Shown here: positions 41,460 to 51,628 of the stretch, piece by piece
Position numbering within the stretch: position 1 is the stretch's first letter
How the letters are laid out: every line of letters begins with the position of its first letter
Source: Sinorhizobium sp. B11
GTDB taxonomy: Bacteria > Pseudomonadota > Alphaproteobacteria > Rhizobiales > Rhizobiaceae
NCBI GenBank assembly: GCA_039725955.1
Contig: CP091033.1
Location: 1,302,001 to 1,366,000, forward strand
DNA: 64,000 nucleotides
Reading direction: 5' to 3'
Translations under genes and position numbers: made by a program
The notes under the pieces: model-generated
Seen by the model: only the letters and a program-made list of their open reading frames with translations
Told to the model about the DNA's origin: nothing
Databases searched by the model: none

Positions 41460-43025
41460 TCACGCGAATTCGCTTTGTCTCGAAAAGGTCCGAGGATGGG
41501 CGATGTGCTTCCGGACGATACTCTCCTTGCTGTCGAGTTCTTCCAGCAGAACGTCATAGCTCCAGAGATCGGCAAGGTGCTGCAGGACGAGCTTCAGATC
41601 TTCCTCTTCCAGGAACTCGTCATTGGTTGCTCGGTGCTGCAACAGCAATCTGCGGTCGCCGGCAAGATCGACGTCGACGATCTCAATCGCCGGGTCGGTA
41701 TGACCGATATCGTAGTCGCGGGAGAGTTGCCGGCGAATACGCCGATAACCGCGCTCATCATGGATCGCGGAAACCAGGATGCCTTCCTGAATCTCCGGAT
41801 CGTCGTGGAGGTGGAACATGCGCCACCGCCGCATGAGGCTTGGGCTCAGGAACTGGCTGACGAAGCTCTCGTCGCGATAATTGGCCCAGATATCACGCAG
41901 GACCGCCATCGGGTCGCCCCGCCCGGCAATATCCGGGAACCAGTCGCGGTCTTCGCCGGTCGGCTCCGTCACGATACGCTCGATATCCTGCATCATCGCA
42001 AAACCGAGCGCGTAAGGATTGAAGCCCGAGAACCGCCGATCATCATACAACGGTTGGAACACGACATTGGTGTGCGATTTCAGAAACTCGAAATAGTTGC
42101 CGTCGCTGATCTGACCGCGCTCGTGCAGGCGCTGCATGATATTGTAGTGGACGTAGGTGGCTGTACCCTCGTTCATCACCTTGGTCTGGCGCTGAGGGTG
42201 AAAATACTGGGCGACGTGGCGAACGATGCGCAATATCTCGCGCTGCCAGGAATGGAGCCGAGGCGCAGATTTTTCGAGGAAGTAAAGGATATTGTCCTGC
42301 GGCAAGCCGAGCGCGGCACGCCGGCGCTCGAGATCGCGGTCTGACTTGTTGCGTTTGTTACCGGTCGGCACGGTGCGCCAAAGATCGTTGAAGATCTTTT
42401 CCTCGTGAGCGCGGCGCTCCTGCAGCCGCTTTTCCTCCTGCCTGAGGTCCACCTGGGTCTTGCCGGCGTAGCGGTGCACCCCGTGCGACATCAGCGCATG
42501 TGCGGCATCGAGCGTGCGTTCGACGGCCGCTTCTCCGTATCGTTCTTCGCAACGGGAGATGTAGCTCTTGGCGAAATCGAGATAGTCGAGAATGCCCTCG
42601 GCATCGGTCCAGAGCTTGAACAGATAATTGTTCTTGAAGAAGTGGTTATGGCCGAAGGCAGCGTGCGCTATTACCAATGTCTGCATGGTCGCCGTATTCT
42701 CTTCCATGAGATAGGAGATGCAGGGCGAACTGTTGATAACGATTTCATAGGCGAGGTCGCGCATGCCGCGGCGGTAGAAGGCCTCGTGATGGGCAAAATG
42801 CTTGCCGAAGGACCAGTGGCGATAGAAGAGTGGCATGCCCGTCGAGGAATAGGCATCGAGCATCTGCTCGGATGTGATGACCTCGATCTGGTTCGGGTAG
42901 ACATCGAGCCCCAGTTCCCCAAGCGCGATATCCTCACAGGCATCATGAATGCGCTGTAGGGTCGGAAAATCCCAGTCAGCGCCTTCGAAAAGGAGCTTTT
43001 CCTTGTGCCGCGTGCTGATTTTCAT
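41460..43025 (-). CDS. spoVR: SpoVR-family protein
   Basis: The 521-residue protein is full-length SpoVR: DWDFPTLQRIHDACEDIALGELGLDVYPNQIEVI near the N-terminus, GMPLFYRHWSFGKHF (about 63-77), YEIVINSSPCISYLMEENT (about 93-111), and NEGTATYVHYNIMQRLHERG (about 284-303). Function is uncertain; in many proteobacteria it is encoded with PrkA and YeaH and is linked to stress and stationary phase. It overlaps the yeaH-like gene by four bases (ATGA), third in a three-gene operon. Confidence 0.93.
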   Translation of the reverse strand: MKISTRHKEKLLFEGADWDFPTLQRIHDACEDIALGELGLDVYPNQIEVITSEQMLDAYSSTGMPLFYRHWSFGKHFAHHEAFYRRGMRDLAYEIVINSSPCISYLMEENTATMQTLVIAHAAFGHNHFFKNNYLFKLWTDAEGILDYLDFAKSYISRCEERYGEAAVERTLDAAHALMSHGVHRYAGKTQVDLRQEEKRLQERRAHEEKIFNDLWRTVPTGNKRNKSDRDLERRRAALGLPQDNILYFLEKSAPRLHSWQREILRIVRHVAQYFHPQRQTKVMNEGTATYVHYNIMQRLHERGQISDGNYFEFLKSHTNVVFQPLYDDRRFSGFNPYALGFAMMQDIERIVTEPTGEDRDWFPDIAGRGDPMAVLRDIWANYRDESFVSQFLSPSLMRRWRMFHLHDDPEIQEGILVSAIHDERGYRRIRRQLSRDYDIGHTDPAIEIVDVDLAGDRRLLLQHRATNDEFLEEEDLKLVLQHLADLWSYDVLLEELDSKESIVRKHIAHPRTFSRQSEFA

Positions 43026-44299
43026 GGCGTAGCCCCTGCCGTGGCAGCCTTTTTCTGAAACAGGTCGTGGAAAACAGGGAATATCTCGTTCTTGCGGCAG
43101 ACCTTGCGCATGGCAAGAGGCAATGCAGCAGAGCGGATTTCCTGATAGAGCGCCCAGAGCGGTGACCTCGACGTCGAGGAATCTCCATCTTCCTCACCGA
43201 CTTCGATATAGGCGAAGTACTGGCAGACCGGCAGGATTTCCTGCTGCAGCAGTTGCCCCGTCAGAGCACCGTCGGAATAGGAGTTGTCGCCATCGGAGGC
43301 CTGCGCCGCATAGATATTCCACTCCGTCGGATCGAAGCGCGCAGCAACGATCGAGCGCATCACCGCCAGCGCACTGGAAACCAGCGTGCCGCCTGTCGCC
43401 GGGCTATAAAAGAAAGTCTCCTCATCGACTTCCTCTGCCTTTTCCGTATGACGGATGAAAACGATCTCCACCTTCTCGTAACGCTGCGACAGGAAGAGGT
43501 AGAGGAGCAGGTAAAAGCGCTTGGCGAGATCCTTCATATGCTCGCTCATGGAACCGGAAACGTCCATGAGGCAGAACATCACCGCTTTGACGACAGGCTT
43601 GGGCGTATTCTCAAAACGCCGGTAGCGGACGTCGAGCGGGTCGATGTAGGGGATACGCTTGCTCTTGAGCGTCAAGGCCTTCAGCCTGTCTTCAAGTACG
43701 ACGCGTTCTTCCGCATCATCGCATTCGTCGATCTGCTTCTGAAGCGCCTCTATTTCCTCCGCCTTCGGGCGATGAAGCGCCAGGCGGCGCATCATGGCAA
43801 GGCGTGTTGTGCGCCCGACGGCAATGTTGGAGGGGGAGCCGGAAACGGAAAAACCGGCTCTTTGCGGTGTCACCTCCTCGGTTTCGCTCAGCCGGCGCTT
43901 GGCAAGGTCGGGCAGTTCCAGGTCTTCGAGGAAGATGTTGAGGAATTCCTCTCGGGTCAGTACGAAGCGGAAACCGTCTTCGCCGTCGCCCTCCCCCGCC
44001 TCGGACGAACGTCCGCCTCCCGATGCCGGTGGACGCTTTATGAAGTCGCCCTCTACGAATTTCTGATTGCCGGGAAGGATGCGATCCTGGACTCCCCCAC
44101 CGCCCCGGTGAAGACCCGGTTCGGTCATGCCGCCGATTGGAAGAGTGACTTCACCGCCATCAAGCACATCGCGGATGGAGCGGTTTTGCAAAGACCGTTT
44201 AACCGCTTGTTCTACGGCGTCCTTGGCACGCCGTAGAAACCTTTGTCGATTTTCCAGACTTTTACCGCGCGGGTTAAGCCGCCGGTCTATGATGTGCAT
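43022..44299 (-). CDS. yeaH: YeaH/YhbH-family protein (DUF444, VWA-like)
   Basis: The 425-residue protein begins MHIIDRRLNPRGKSLENRQRFLRRAKDAV and has a low-complexity Gly/Arg stretch (about 65-105). It contains a VWA-like metal-site motif VMFCLMDVSGSMSEHMKDLAKRFYLLLYLFL (about 230-260, DxSxS) and the DUF444 segments IVFIRHTEKAEEVDEETFF and GTLVSSAL. Partner of PrkA and SpoVR. It lies 37 bases downstream of prkA and overlaps spoVR. Confidence 0.93.
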   Translation of the reverse strand: MHIIDRRLNPRGKSLENRQRFLRRAKDAVEQAVKRSLQNRSIRDVLDGGEVTLPIGGMTEPGLHRGGGGVQDRILPGNQKFVEGDFIKRPPASGGGRSSEAGEGDGEDGFRFVLTREEFLNIFLEDLELPDLAKRRLSETEEVTPQRAGFSVSGSPSNIAVGRTTRLAMMRRLALHRPKAEEIEALQKQIDECDDAEERVVLEDRLKALTLKSKRIPYIDPLDVRYRRFENTPKPVVKAVMFCLMDVSGSMSEHMKDLAKRFYLLLYLFLSQRYEKVEIVFIRHTEKAEEVDEETFFYSPATGGTLVSSALAVMRSIVAARFDPTEWNIYAAQASDGDNSYSDGALTGQLLQQEILPVCQYFAYIEVGEEDGDSSTSRSPLWALYQEIRSAALPLAMRKVCRKNEIFPVFHDLFQKKAATAGATP

Positions 44300-44336
44300 G
44301 TTTGCTCCTACCTGGGTACTCGCTCCGACGGCCTAC

Positions 44337-46280
44337 CTAACTCGCCTGCTTGACGCGCATGTACCATTCCACCAGCCGGCGAACCTGCCGTTCCGTGTAG
44401 CCCCGCGCCACCATGCGCGAGACGAATTCGCTATGCTTCTTTTCGGTCTCACTATCCTTCTTCGATCCGAAAGAGATGACCGGCAGCAAATCCTCGACTT
44501 GCGAGAACATACGCTTCTCGATGACTTCCCGGATCTTCTCATAGCTCGTCCAGGAAGGATTCTTGCCGCCATTGGCAGCCCGCGACCTCAAGGAGAACTT
44601 GACGATCTCGTTGCGGAAATCCTTGGGGTTGGCGATGCCCGCCGGTTTTTCGATCTTCGTCAGCTCCTGGTTCAGAAGTTCGCGATCGAGCAGCTGACCA
44701 GTATCCGGGTCCTTGAAATCGGTATCCTCGATCCAGGCGTCCGCGTAATCGACATAGCGGTCGAACAGGTTCTGACCGTAATCGGAATAGGATTCCAGAT
44801 AGGCCTTCTGGATCTCGTTGCCGATGAACTCCGCGTAACGCGGTGCCAATTCGGCCTTGATGAATTCCATGTAGCGCTTTTCCGTCTCCTCGCCATACTG
44901 CTCGCGGCGGATAGCCTGTTCCAGAACATACATCAGATGCACAGGGTCCGCACCGATATCCGTCGTGTCGTGGTTGAAGGTCGACGCAAGAACCTTGAAC
45001 GCGAAACGTGTCGATATTCCGTCCATGCCCTCATCGACACCGGCAGCATCCCGATATTCCTGCACGCTTCTGGCACGCGGATCAGTTTCCTTGAGGCTTT
45101 CGCCGTCATAGGAGCGCATTTTCGAGAAAAGATTGGAATTCTCATGCTTGCGAAGCCGTGACAGCACGGAGAAACGAGCCAGCATCTCCAATGTCGCCGG
45201 TGCACATGCCGCATCGGCTAGCTCCGATCCTTCGATCAGTTTTTCGTAGATCTTCTGTTCCTCAATCACCCTGAGGCAATACGGAACCTTGATGACGCAG
45301 ATGCGGTCGATGAAGGCCTCGTTGTTCTTGTTGGCCTTGAAGGTTTGCCACTCCGCTTCGTTCGAATGGGCAAGGATGATGCCAGAGAAGGGAATCGCAC
45401 CGATGTTTTCGGTGCCCATGTAGTTGCCTTCCTGCGTCGCCGTCAGCAGCGGATGCAGCATCTTGATCGGCGCCTTGAACATTTCCACGAATTCCAGCAC
45501 GCCCTGATTGGCGCGGTTGAGACCGCCGGAATAGCTGTAGGCATCAGGATCGTTTTGCGAATAGTGCTCGAGCTTGCGAATATCGACCTTGCCGACCAGC
45601 GACGAGACATCCTGATTGTTTTCGTCACCCGGCTCGGTCTTTGCAATCGCGATCTGTCGAAGCCTTGAGGGCTGGATCCTGACGACCCGGAAGCGGGAGA
45701 TATCACCATCGAATTCGTCGAGCCGCTTAAGGCACCACGGGCTCATCAAACCGCTGAGGCGACGAGTCGGGATGTCGTATTCTTCAAGCAGCATCGGCCC
45801 CATGGCTAGGGGATCAAAAAGGTTGAGGGGGCTTTCAAAGACCGGGCTCAGTTCGTCACCGGCTTTTAGAACATAGATGGGGTTGACTTCCATCAGTTGC
45901 TTCAGACGCTCTGCAAGCGAAGACTTACCACCGCCGACCGGGCCGAGCAGGTAAAGGATCTGCTTGCGCTCCTCCAGACCTTGGGCCGCGTGCCTGAAAA
46001 AGGAAACGATCCGCTCGATCGTCTCCTCCATGCCGAAAAACCCTTCGAAGGCGGGATAGGTTCGGATGGTCCTGTTCATGAAAACCCGGCCGAGCCGCGA
46101 ATCCTTGGCGGTATCGATGATTTCGGGTTCGCCAATTGCCGAAAGCAGCCGCTCGGTCGCGTTGGCGTAGGCCATCGGATCTTTTTTACACAAGGCAAGA
46201 TAGTCTGCTATAGACATATCCGTCTCTCGCCGAGACTCGTAGTTACGGGTGAACGCATCAAATAGGGAGTTGTTCAGCAT
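44337..46280 (-). CDS. prkA: PrkA (YeaG) AAA+ serine protein kinase
   Basis: The 647-residue protein has an N-terminal AAA+ domain with Walker A LLGPVGGGKSSLAERLK (about 106-122) and the family blocks FFGMEETIERIVSFFRHAAQG and GALNRANQG-like SGGLNRANQGVLEFVEMFKAP. A C-terminal PrkA kinase-like domain follows (DPDTGQLLDRELLNQELTKIEKPAG). AGGAGGGCC directly precedes ATG 46280. In enteric bacteria YeaG responds to nutrient stress. First gene of prkA-yeaH-spoVR. Confidence 0.95.
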   Translation of the reverse strand: MLNNSLFDAFTRNYESRRETDMSIADYLALCKKDPMAYANATERLLSAIGEPEIIDTAKDSRLGRVFMNRTIRTYPAFEGFFGMEETIERIVSFFRHAAQGLEERKQILYLLGPVGGGKSSLAERLKQLMEVNPIYVLKAGDELSPVFESPLNLFDPLAMGPMLLEEYDIPTRRLSGLMSPWCLKRLDEFDGDISRFRVVRIQPSRLRQIAIAKTEPGDENNQDVSSLVGKVDIRKLEHYSQNDPDAYSYSGGLNRANQGVLEFVEMFKAPIKMLHPLLTATQEGNYMGTENIGAIPFSGIILAHSNEAEWQTFKANKNNEAFIDRICVIKVPYCLRVIEEQKIYEKLIEGSELADAACAPATLEMLARFSVLSRLRKHENSNLFSKMRSYDGESLKETDPRARSVQEYRDAAGVDEGMDGISTRFAFKVLASTFNHDTTDIGADPVHLMYVLEQAIRREQYGEETEKRYMEFIKAELAPRYAEFIGNEIQKAYLESYSDYGQNLFDRYVDYADAWIEDTDFKDPDTGQLLDRELLNQELTKIEKPAGIANPKDFRNEIVKFSLRSRAANGGKNPSWTSYEKIREVIEKRMFSQVEDLLPVISFGSKKDSETEKKHSEFVSRMVARGYTERQVRRLVEWYMRVKQAS

Positions 46281-46741
46281 AGGCCCTCCTATAAAGGTCT
46301 GCCTCAGCGATTTTCGCCTTCGCTAAGTAAGATGGTGCGCCAATGTTTCGAAAGATCAAGGTCCTCCTCGGCGGAAATAAGACATGGTCGACATTCCGGC
46401 ATCGCTACACAAAAAAGTGCGCGTAACTTGCCAATTTGATCCTCGAAATCTGACGGCCTCTATAGCTTTGCGACCGTGCCGGGAGTATTATTCGCGCGCG
46501 GTTTAAAAGAGGACGCCGCGCACCTTCACGCCGATGACACGAATATGTGTCGGTGCCGCTCAAAAGGCCACCTGATTCGCTGGAGCGAGAATTTCTCGCC
46601 TTCCAAAAAAGACAGCTGTCTTCAAGAACTCCGCAAGAAAGCCAGCAGTGGTTGAGAATTGGCCTCAACCCAGTCTTTATGGTTGCGGCTCGTTGTTACA
46701 TAGCAATCTGTGCAGCGACCTGTTCTGCGGCAACCGACGCG
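46281..46741. other. Intergenic region between dctD and prkA with several dyads
   Basis: About 460 bases with no credible gene. It contains a perfect palindrome GCGAGAA-T-TTCTCGC (46585-46599), a dyad GACAC-N6-GTGTC (46536-46551) and a 7-bp hairpin GGTTGAG/CTCAACC (46650-46670). The prkA promoter must lie here, but I could not find an EcfG or sigma-54 consensus in the right direction. Confidence 0.4.
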
Positions 46742-48109
46742 TCAGCTTTCGGGCTTTGACGAGCTGAACGCAGCCCGTTCGATGCCGTGCCGCTGCAGTT
46801 TGTCGTAAAAGGTCTTGCGTGGAATGCCGAGGGTTTCGATTGTCCGGCGTACGTCGCCATCGTTCCGGGTCAGCGTCTCGCGGATGATATCGGCCTCATA
46901 GCGGTCCATCCTCGCCGGCAGAGGCAAGGGGGCATCTTTGTTTTCAACCCCGTTTTGCCTCGGCTCCACCGGCACCGCTTCAAGACCGAGGACGAAGCGT
47001 TCAGCGAAATGAGAGAGTTCGCGCACATTGCCCGGCCAGTCATGGCTCTTCAGGTGGCGGTGCAGTTCGGGCGAAGCGACGGGTACCGGACGCTTGAAGC
47101 GGGTGGCGGCCCGTTCGGTGAAGTGGGCGAAGAGGAGCGGGATGTCGTCGCGCCGGTCGCGCAGCGGCGGGATGCTGATCGTCACGACATTGAGCCGATA
47201 ATAGAGATCCTCGCGGAAATCGCCGCGCTCGCGCGGATCGCCGAGATCAACCTTGGCCGCAGCCACGACACGCAGGTCGACCGGCCGCACCTCGTTGGTG
47301 CCGAGTGGCATGACTTCGCGCATTTCCAGGACGCGCAGCATCTGCACCTGGGCGGGGGCCGGCATGCTTTCGATTTCATCGAGAAACAACGTCCCACCGC
47401 TCGAATGTTCGATGCGGCCGATGCGTTTCTTCTGGGCACCCGTGAACGCCCCGGCTTCGTGACCGAAGAGTTCGCTCTCGATCACCGTTTCAGGCAGGGC
47501 GCCGCAATTCAGCGCGACGAAGTTTCCCTTCGAACGACGGCTCCAGCGATGCAGCAGGCTTGCCACCACTTCCTTGCCGCTGCCGGTTTCGCCAGTCACC
47601 AGGACGTCGACATCGGTGTCGGCGATCTGCCGGAGCGTTCGTCGCAGGCGCTCCATGGCAGGCGTCTGGCCAATCAGCGGCAGATCGCCCTGCGCCTGTT
47701 CAGCCGCGTCGCGCAGCGACCGGTTGTCGAGCACGAGCCGGCGTTTTTCGGCGGCGCGGTGCACGCTTTGCACCAGCCTGTCGGCTGCAAAAGGCTTGGT
47801 GATGAAGTCATAGGCCCCATCCTGGATTGCCTTGACGGCCATCGGGATATCGCCATGCCCTGTGATCAGGATCACGGGAAGGTCTTCATCGAGGCGACGG
47901 ATTCGATCGAAGAGCTGCAATCCGTCGACATGCGGCATGCGGATATCGGAAACGACGACACCCGAGAACTCCGCGCTCAGATCCTTCAGAGCTTCCGTAG
48001 CGGCGGAAAAGGTCGAAACCGAAAAGCCGGCAAGCTCCAGCGTCTGTTTCGTCGCCTTCAGGAGATCCTTGTCGTCATCGATAAGGAAGACGGGGATAGT
48101 TTCACTCAT
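46742..48109 (-). CDS. dctD: C4-dicarboxylate response regulator DctD (sigma-54 activator)
   Basis: The 455-residue protein has a receiver domain with phospho-Asp55 ([13 protein letters not shown]), a sigma-54 AAA+ domain with Walker [16 protein letters not shown] in [13 protein letters not shown] (the sigma-54 contact loop) and [10 protein letters not shown], and a Fis-type helix-turn-helix ([22 protein letters not shown]) at the end. Phosphorylated by DctB, it activates the dctA promoter at 50090. Its ATG 48109 overlaps the dctB stop. Confidence 0.96.
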   Translation of the reverse strand: MSETIPVFLIDDDKDLLKATKQTLELAGFSVSTFSAATEALKDLSAEFSGVVVSDIRMPHVDGLQLFDRIRRLDEDLPVILITGHGDIPMAVKAIQDGAYDFITKPFAADRLVQSVHRAAEKRRLVLDNRSLRDAAEQAQGDLPLIGQTPAMERLRRTLRQIADTDVDVLVTGETGSGKEVVASLLHRWSRRSKGNFVALNCGALPETVIESELFGHEAGAFTGAQKKRIGRIEHSSGGTLFLDEIESMPAPAQVQMLRVLEMREVMPLGTNEVRPVDLRVVAAAKVDLGDPRERGDFREDLYYRLNVVTISIPPLRDRRDDIPLLFAHFTERAATRFKRPVPVASPELHRHLKSHDWPGNVRELSHFAERFVLGLEAVPVEPRQNGVENKDAPLPLPARMDRYEADIIRETLTRNDGDVRRTIETLGIPRKTFYDKLQRHGIERAAFSSSKPES

Positions 48110-49968
48110 GCCTGTGCCTTCTGCAGATAGACGGTAAAGCGGGTGCCGCTCTCGTTGCTGTCGACCTCGATACGGCCGCCATAATCGGCAACGATATCCT
48201 TCGAGATGACGAGGCCAAGGCCAAGGCCCTTTTCCTTGGAGGTATTGAAAGGCGAAAAGAGCGAGCCGAGGATGTCCGCAGATATGCCTGGGCCGTTGTC
48301 GACGACGCTCACCGCCACCTCGTTGCCCATCTCCTCGCAAAAGACCTCCACCTTTGCGCCATTGCGGCCCTCCAGCGCCTCCAGCGCGTTCTGAAAGAGA
48401 TTGATCAGCACCTGCTCCAACCGGATGCGATTGCCGGTTACCTTCAGATCGGCAGAAGGCAGCTTGATATCGAGCGCATCCAATCGGCCAGCAAAACGGC
48501 TCCGCAGCAGAACGACCGCGCCTTCGATGACCGCGTGCAGTTCTATCGGCTCCGCCGCGGTGCGACCCTTGCGGGCAAAAGCCTTCAACTCCTCGGTGAT
48601 GGCACCGATGCGTTCCGTCAGGCTGGCAATCGCACCGAGATTGTCGTCGGCCGAATCCGGCTGCCTACGTTTGAGGAAGGTGCGGGCATTGTCGGCATAA
48701 GCACGGATAGTCGCGACCGGCTGATTGATCTCATGTGCCACGCCGGCGGCAACCTGCCCCAGGATCGCCAGACGGTTCGCCTGCACCAGCTCCTGTTGAA
48801 CCACCTGCAGCCTCGCTTCGGTGGCGCGATGGTCGGTTATCTCCTCCTGCAGGCGATCACGGGCGCGGCTCAGGTCCTGCGTGCGCTCCAGTACCCGACG
48901 CTCCAGCTCCTCGCGCGCGGCGCGCTCGGTCGCAATACGCATGACGGCGATCTGGCGGCGGCGCAGCAGAAACGTCATGATCGCGAGCACGGGAATGAGG
49001 GCTGCCAATGTCAGCAGTCGCCATTCGCGCACGGAAGAGGCTATCGGCGCCTCGGTCGGCACCAGATATTCGAGTTGCCAGGTTGTTGATGGCACCTCCG
49101 TGCGCAATCGCAGGAACTCGCCCTCCCCGGCGCCCGGCATGATGGCGTGGACGATCGCGGCCCCAGGCCTCAGTTCCTGCCGTTCGTCGATCGGCAGTGG
49201 CAACAGCGGCGCCTCGCCGAATTGTAAGCTCGTCCTGATCGCCGCAAGGCTTTCCTGCGGCAGAGGCTTGGCCGTCATAAAACGCCAGGACGGCAAGCTG
49301 GTGATCAGCACGACGCCGTGCTCATCGATGACATAGGCCGGCCGGGCTGCATCGCGCCAGTCGGATTCCAGCTGATCGAACTCCATCTTGACGACGACGA
49401 CGCCAAGCGGAGCCGCAGCATCCCCGACCCGTCGGGAAATATAGAGCCCCGGCCGGTTGCTGACATTGCCAAGAGCAAAATGCTCTGCCGTACCATTTTC
49501 CATCGCACGGCGAAAATAATCACGGAAGGAATAGTCGTTGCCTACAAAGCTCAGAGGCTCCTGCCAGTTGCTGGAAGCGATTGCGATACCGTTCCTGCCG
49601 GTTACATAGAGAACCGAGGCGCGGGTGCCGGCGACAAGGCTCTGAAGCTTGCGATCAAGCCCCATGACGGCCTCCCCCTGTCCTGATGCCAGAGCGTCTC
49701 GCACCTGCTGGTCATCTGCAAGGAGCAGCGGCAGAGCCCGGGGCCCCTCCAGCACGGCACGCAGCAGCGCCACCTTGAGATTGGCGTCGGTCTGCCCCTG
49801 ATCCTCCAGTGCCGCAATTGCCTGCAGTCGACCATAGACGCCGGCGCCGTAAAGGGCCGTGCCGATCAGAATGGCCGCGAGCGCCGCAAAGACCAGCCAG
49901 ACCGACCGGGAGCGCCGGCCAAGCTGTTCAGGCGTCAGGAAACGTTCGTTTGCATTCCTCTGGAGCAT
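48106..49968 (-). CDS. dctB: C4-dicarboxylate sensor histidine kinase DctB
   Basis: The 620-residue kinase has a membrane span near 20-40, a periplasmic double-Cache ligand domain (about 45-300, containing [14 protein letters not shown] and [11 protein letters not shown]), a second span ([18 protein letters not shown]), a coiled coil ([24 protein letters not shown]), the phospho-His in [21 protein letters not shown], and the ATPase domain with VDNGPGIS and [13 protein letters not shown]. It senses succinate, malate and fumarate. ATG 49968 was chosen because the longer frame runs through the DctD binding site. Confidence 0.95.
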   Translation of the reverse strand: MLQRNANERFLTPEQLGRRSRSVWLVFAALAAILIGTALYGAGVYGRLQAIAALEDQGQTDANLKVALLRAVLEGPRALPLLLADDQQVRDALASGQGEAVMGLDRKLQSLVAGTRASVLYVTGRNGIAIASSNWQEPLSFVGNDYSFRDYFRRAMENGTAEHFALGNVSNRPGLYISRRVGDAAAPLGVVVVKMEFDQLESDWRDAARPAYVIDEHGVVLITSLPSWRFMTAKPLPQESLAAIRTSLQFGEAPLLPLPIDERQELRPGAAIVHAIMPGAGEGEFLRLRTEVPSTTWQLEYLVPTEAPIASSVREWRLLTLAALIPVLAIMTFLLRRRQIAVMRIATERAAREELERRVLERTQDLSRARDRLQEEITDHRATEARLQVVQQELVQANRLAILGQVAAGVAHEINQPVATIRAYADNARTFLKRRQPDSADDNLGAIASLTERIGAITEELKAFARKGRTAAEPIELHAVIEGAVVLLRSRFAGRLDALDIKLPSADLKVTGNRIRLEQVLINLFQNALEALEGRNGAKVEVFCEEMGNEVAVSVVDNGPGISADILGSLFSPFNTSKEKGLGLGLVISKDIVADYGGRIEVDSNESGTRFTVYLQKAQA

Positions 49969-49977
49969 GGCCGCATT

Positions 49978-49993
49978 GTGCATGTTTTCGCAC
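49978..49993. promoter_or_regulatory. DctD upstream activator site A
   Basis: Dyad GTGC-N8-GCAC. Its partner with the same spacing lies 33 bases downstream, about three helical turns, as expected for tandem DctD dimers upstream of dctA. Confidence 0.65.
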
Positions 49994-50010
49994 GATCGAC
50001 AAATCACTTT

Positions 50011-50026
50011 GTGCGAAAACTCGCAC
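50011..50026. promoter_or_regulatory. DctD upstream activator site B
   Basis: Second dyad GTGC-N8-GCAC, about 65 bases before the -24 element of the dctA promoter. Confidence 0.65.
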
Positions 50027-50089
50027 TACCTCATCTGCATCAACCAGTCCCATTCAACAATATCAATGAATTAGGAAATCAGAGGAAAC

Positions 50090-50105
50090 TGGCACGCGCG
50101 TTGCA
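50090..50105 (+). promoter_or_regulatory. Sigma-54 promoter of dctA
   Basis: TGGCACGCGCGTTGCA has the invariant GG and GC exactly ten bases apart and matches the consensus TGGCACG-N4-TTGCA at every key position. It lies 85 bases before the dctA start. Confidence 0.93.
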
Positions 50106-50190
50106 AAACAAGTCCTCATCAGTCGGGAGGCTGTTTGACCATCATGACTTGGCCGTCGCCCTATTGGCGTCCGGCATAGTGGAGGACACC

Positions 50191-51525
50191 ATGGATATTG
50201 CAATGCACGCCGCTGCAGATCGCGGCAAAACTCCCTTTTACCGGCACCTCTACGTGCAGGTTCTCGCCGCCATCGCGGCCGGCATTCTGCTCGGCCACTT
50301 CTACCCGTCTCTCGGCGCTTCGCTGCAGCCGCTCGGAGACGCGTTCATCAAGCTTGTGCGCATGGTGATCGCGCCCGTCATCTTCCTGACCGTCACGACC
50401 GGCATTGCCGGCATGGCAGATCTCAAGAAGTTCGGCCGCGTGGTCGGCAAGGCGCTTGGCTACTTCCTTGTCTTCTCGACGCTGGCGCTCGTCGTCGGCC
50501 TCGTCGTTTCCAACGTGCTGCAGCCAGGCGCCGGCATGCATATCGATCCGGCGACGCTCGATACGAAAGCCGTCAACAACTACGCCGCTCAGGCCCATGA
50601 CGCGACAATCGTCGGCTTCCTGATGAACATCATCCCGGACACGATCGTCGGCGCTTTCGCCAAAGGCGACATCCTGCAGGTGCTGTTCTTCTCCGTCGTC
50701 TTCGGCATCGCGCTCGGCTCTGTCGGCGAACGCGGCAAGCCAGTTCTCGACTTCTTCCAGGTTCTGACAGCTCCAGTCTTCCGCCTCGTCGCGATCCTGA
50801 TGAAGTTCGCCCCGATCGGCGCCTTTGGCGCCATGGCCTTCACGATCGGCAAATATGGCATCGGCGCGATCGCCAACCTCGCCTTCCTGATCGGTACCTT
50901 CTATCTGACCTCGCTGCTCTTCGTGCTGGTCGTACTCGGCGCGGTCGCCCGTTATAACGGCTTCTCCATCCTGGCGCTGCTGCGCTATATCAAGGAAGAG
51001 CTGCTCTTGGTGCTCGGCACCTCGTCGTCTGAAGCCGCCCTGCCCGGTCTGATGAACAAGATGGAACGCGCCGGCTGCAAGCGCTCGGTTGTCGGTCTCG
51101 TCATTCCGACCGGCTATTCCTTCAATCTCGACGGCACCAATATCTATATGACGCTGGCGGCACTCTTCATCGCCCAGGCGACGGATACGCATCTGAGCTT
51201 CGGCGACCAGATCCTGCTGCTGCTCGTGGCGATGCTGAGCTCCAAGGGTGCCGCCGGCATTACCGGCGCCGGCTTCATCACGCTTGCCGCCACACTCTCG
51301 GTCGTTCCCTCGGTTCCGATCGCCGGCATGGCGCTCATCCTCGGCATCGACCGCTTCATGTCGGAATGCCGCGCGCTGACCAACCTCGTCGGCAATGCGG
51401 TTGCCACCATCGTCGTTGCCCGCTGGGAAAACGAACTCGACCAGACCCGTTTTGCCGCGGCGATGGCCGGCAATCTGCGCGATGAGAGCGACCTGCTCGC
51501 CCCGGTGGCAGTGCCCGCCGAGTAA
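50191..51525 (+). CDS. dctA: C4-dicarboxylate/proton symporter DctA
   Basis: The 444-residue carrier of the DAACS family has the family motifs [24 protein letters not shown], the SSS re-entrant loop in [20 protein letters not shown] (about 275-294), and [14 protein letters not shown] (about 310-323). It imports succinate, malate and fumarate, the carbon source of nodule bacteroids. ATG 50191 follows GGAGG. Divergent from dctBD and expressed from the sigma-54 promoter. Confidence 0.97.
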   Translation: MDIAMHAAADRGKTPFYRHLYVQVLAAIAAGILLGHFYPSLGASLQPLGDAFIKLVRMVIAPVIFLTVTTGIAGMADLKKFGRVVGKALGYFLVFSTLALVVGLVVSNVLQPGAGMHIDPATLDTKAVNNYAAQAHDATIVGFLMNIIPDTIVGAFAKGDILQVLFFSVVFGIALGSVGERGKPVLDFFQVLTAPVFRLVAILMKFAPIGAFGAMAFTIGKYGIGAIANLAFLIGTFYLTSLLFVLVVLGAVARYNGFSILALLRYIKEELLLVLGTSSSEAALPGLMNKMERAGCKRSVVGLVIPTGYSFNLDGTNIYMTLAALFIAQATDTHLSFGDQILLLLVAMLSSKGAAGITGAGFITLAATLSVVPSVPIAGMALILGIDRFMSECRALTNLVGNAVATIVVARWENELDQTRFAAAMAGNLRDESDLLAPVAVPAE

Positions 51526-51541
51526 ACAGCGAGACAAGAAT

Positions 51542-51576
51542 AATCCGCCGCCAGTCAGACGATTGGCGGCGGATTT
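51542..51576. terminator. Bidirectional terminator between dctA and the sugar ABC operon
   Basis: AATCCGCCGCCA (51542-51553) pairs perfectly with TGGCGGCGGATT (51564-51575), 12 bp with a 10-base loop, 17 bases after the dctA stop. T-rich sequence follows on the plus strand and TTATTCTT follows on the minus strand. Confidence 0.75.
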
Positions 51577-51628
51577 CATTTGAGATCGATTGGACGGGCC
51601 AACGAAGCCCGCTCGCTATCTCTTAAAC

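Noticed and set aside
46470..46490. Possible sigma-54 promoter for prkA (GGCACGGTCGC on the minus strand)
   Set aside because: The GC element is two bases too far from GG, so it breaks the strict N10 spacing.
46787..48130. Antisense open frame of 447 codons opposite dctD
   Set aside because: Shadow of dctD; no start signal or recognisable domain.
50161..51579. Antisense open frame of 472 codons opposite dctA
   Set aside because: Its Arg/Asp/His-rich composition is the mirror of a membrane-protein gene; dctA is certain.
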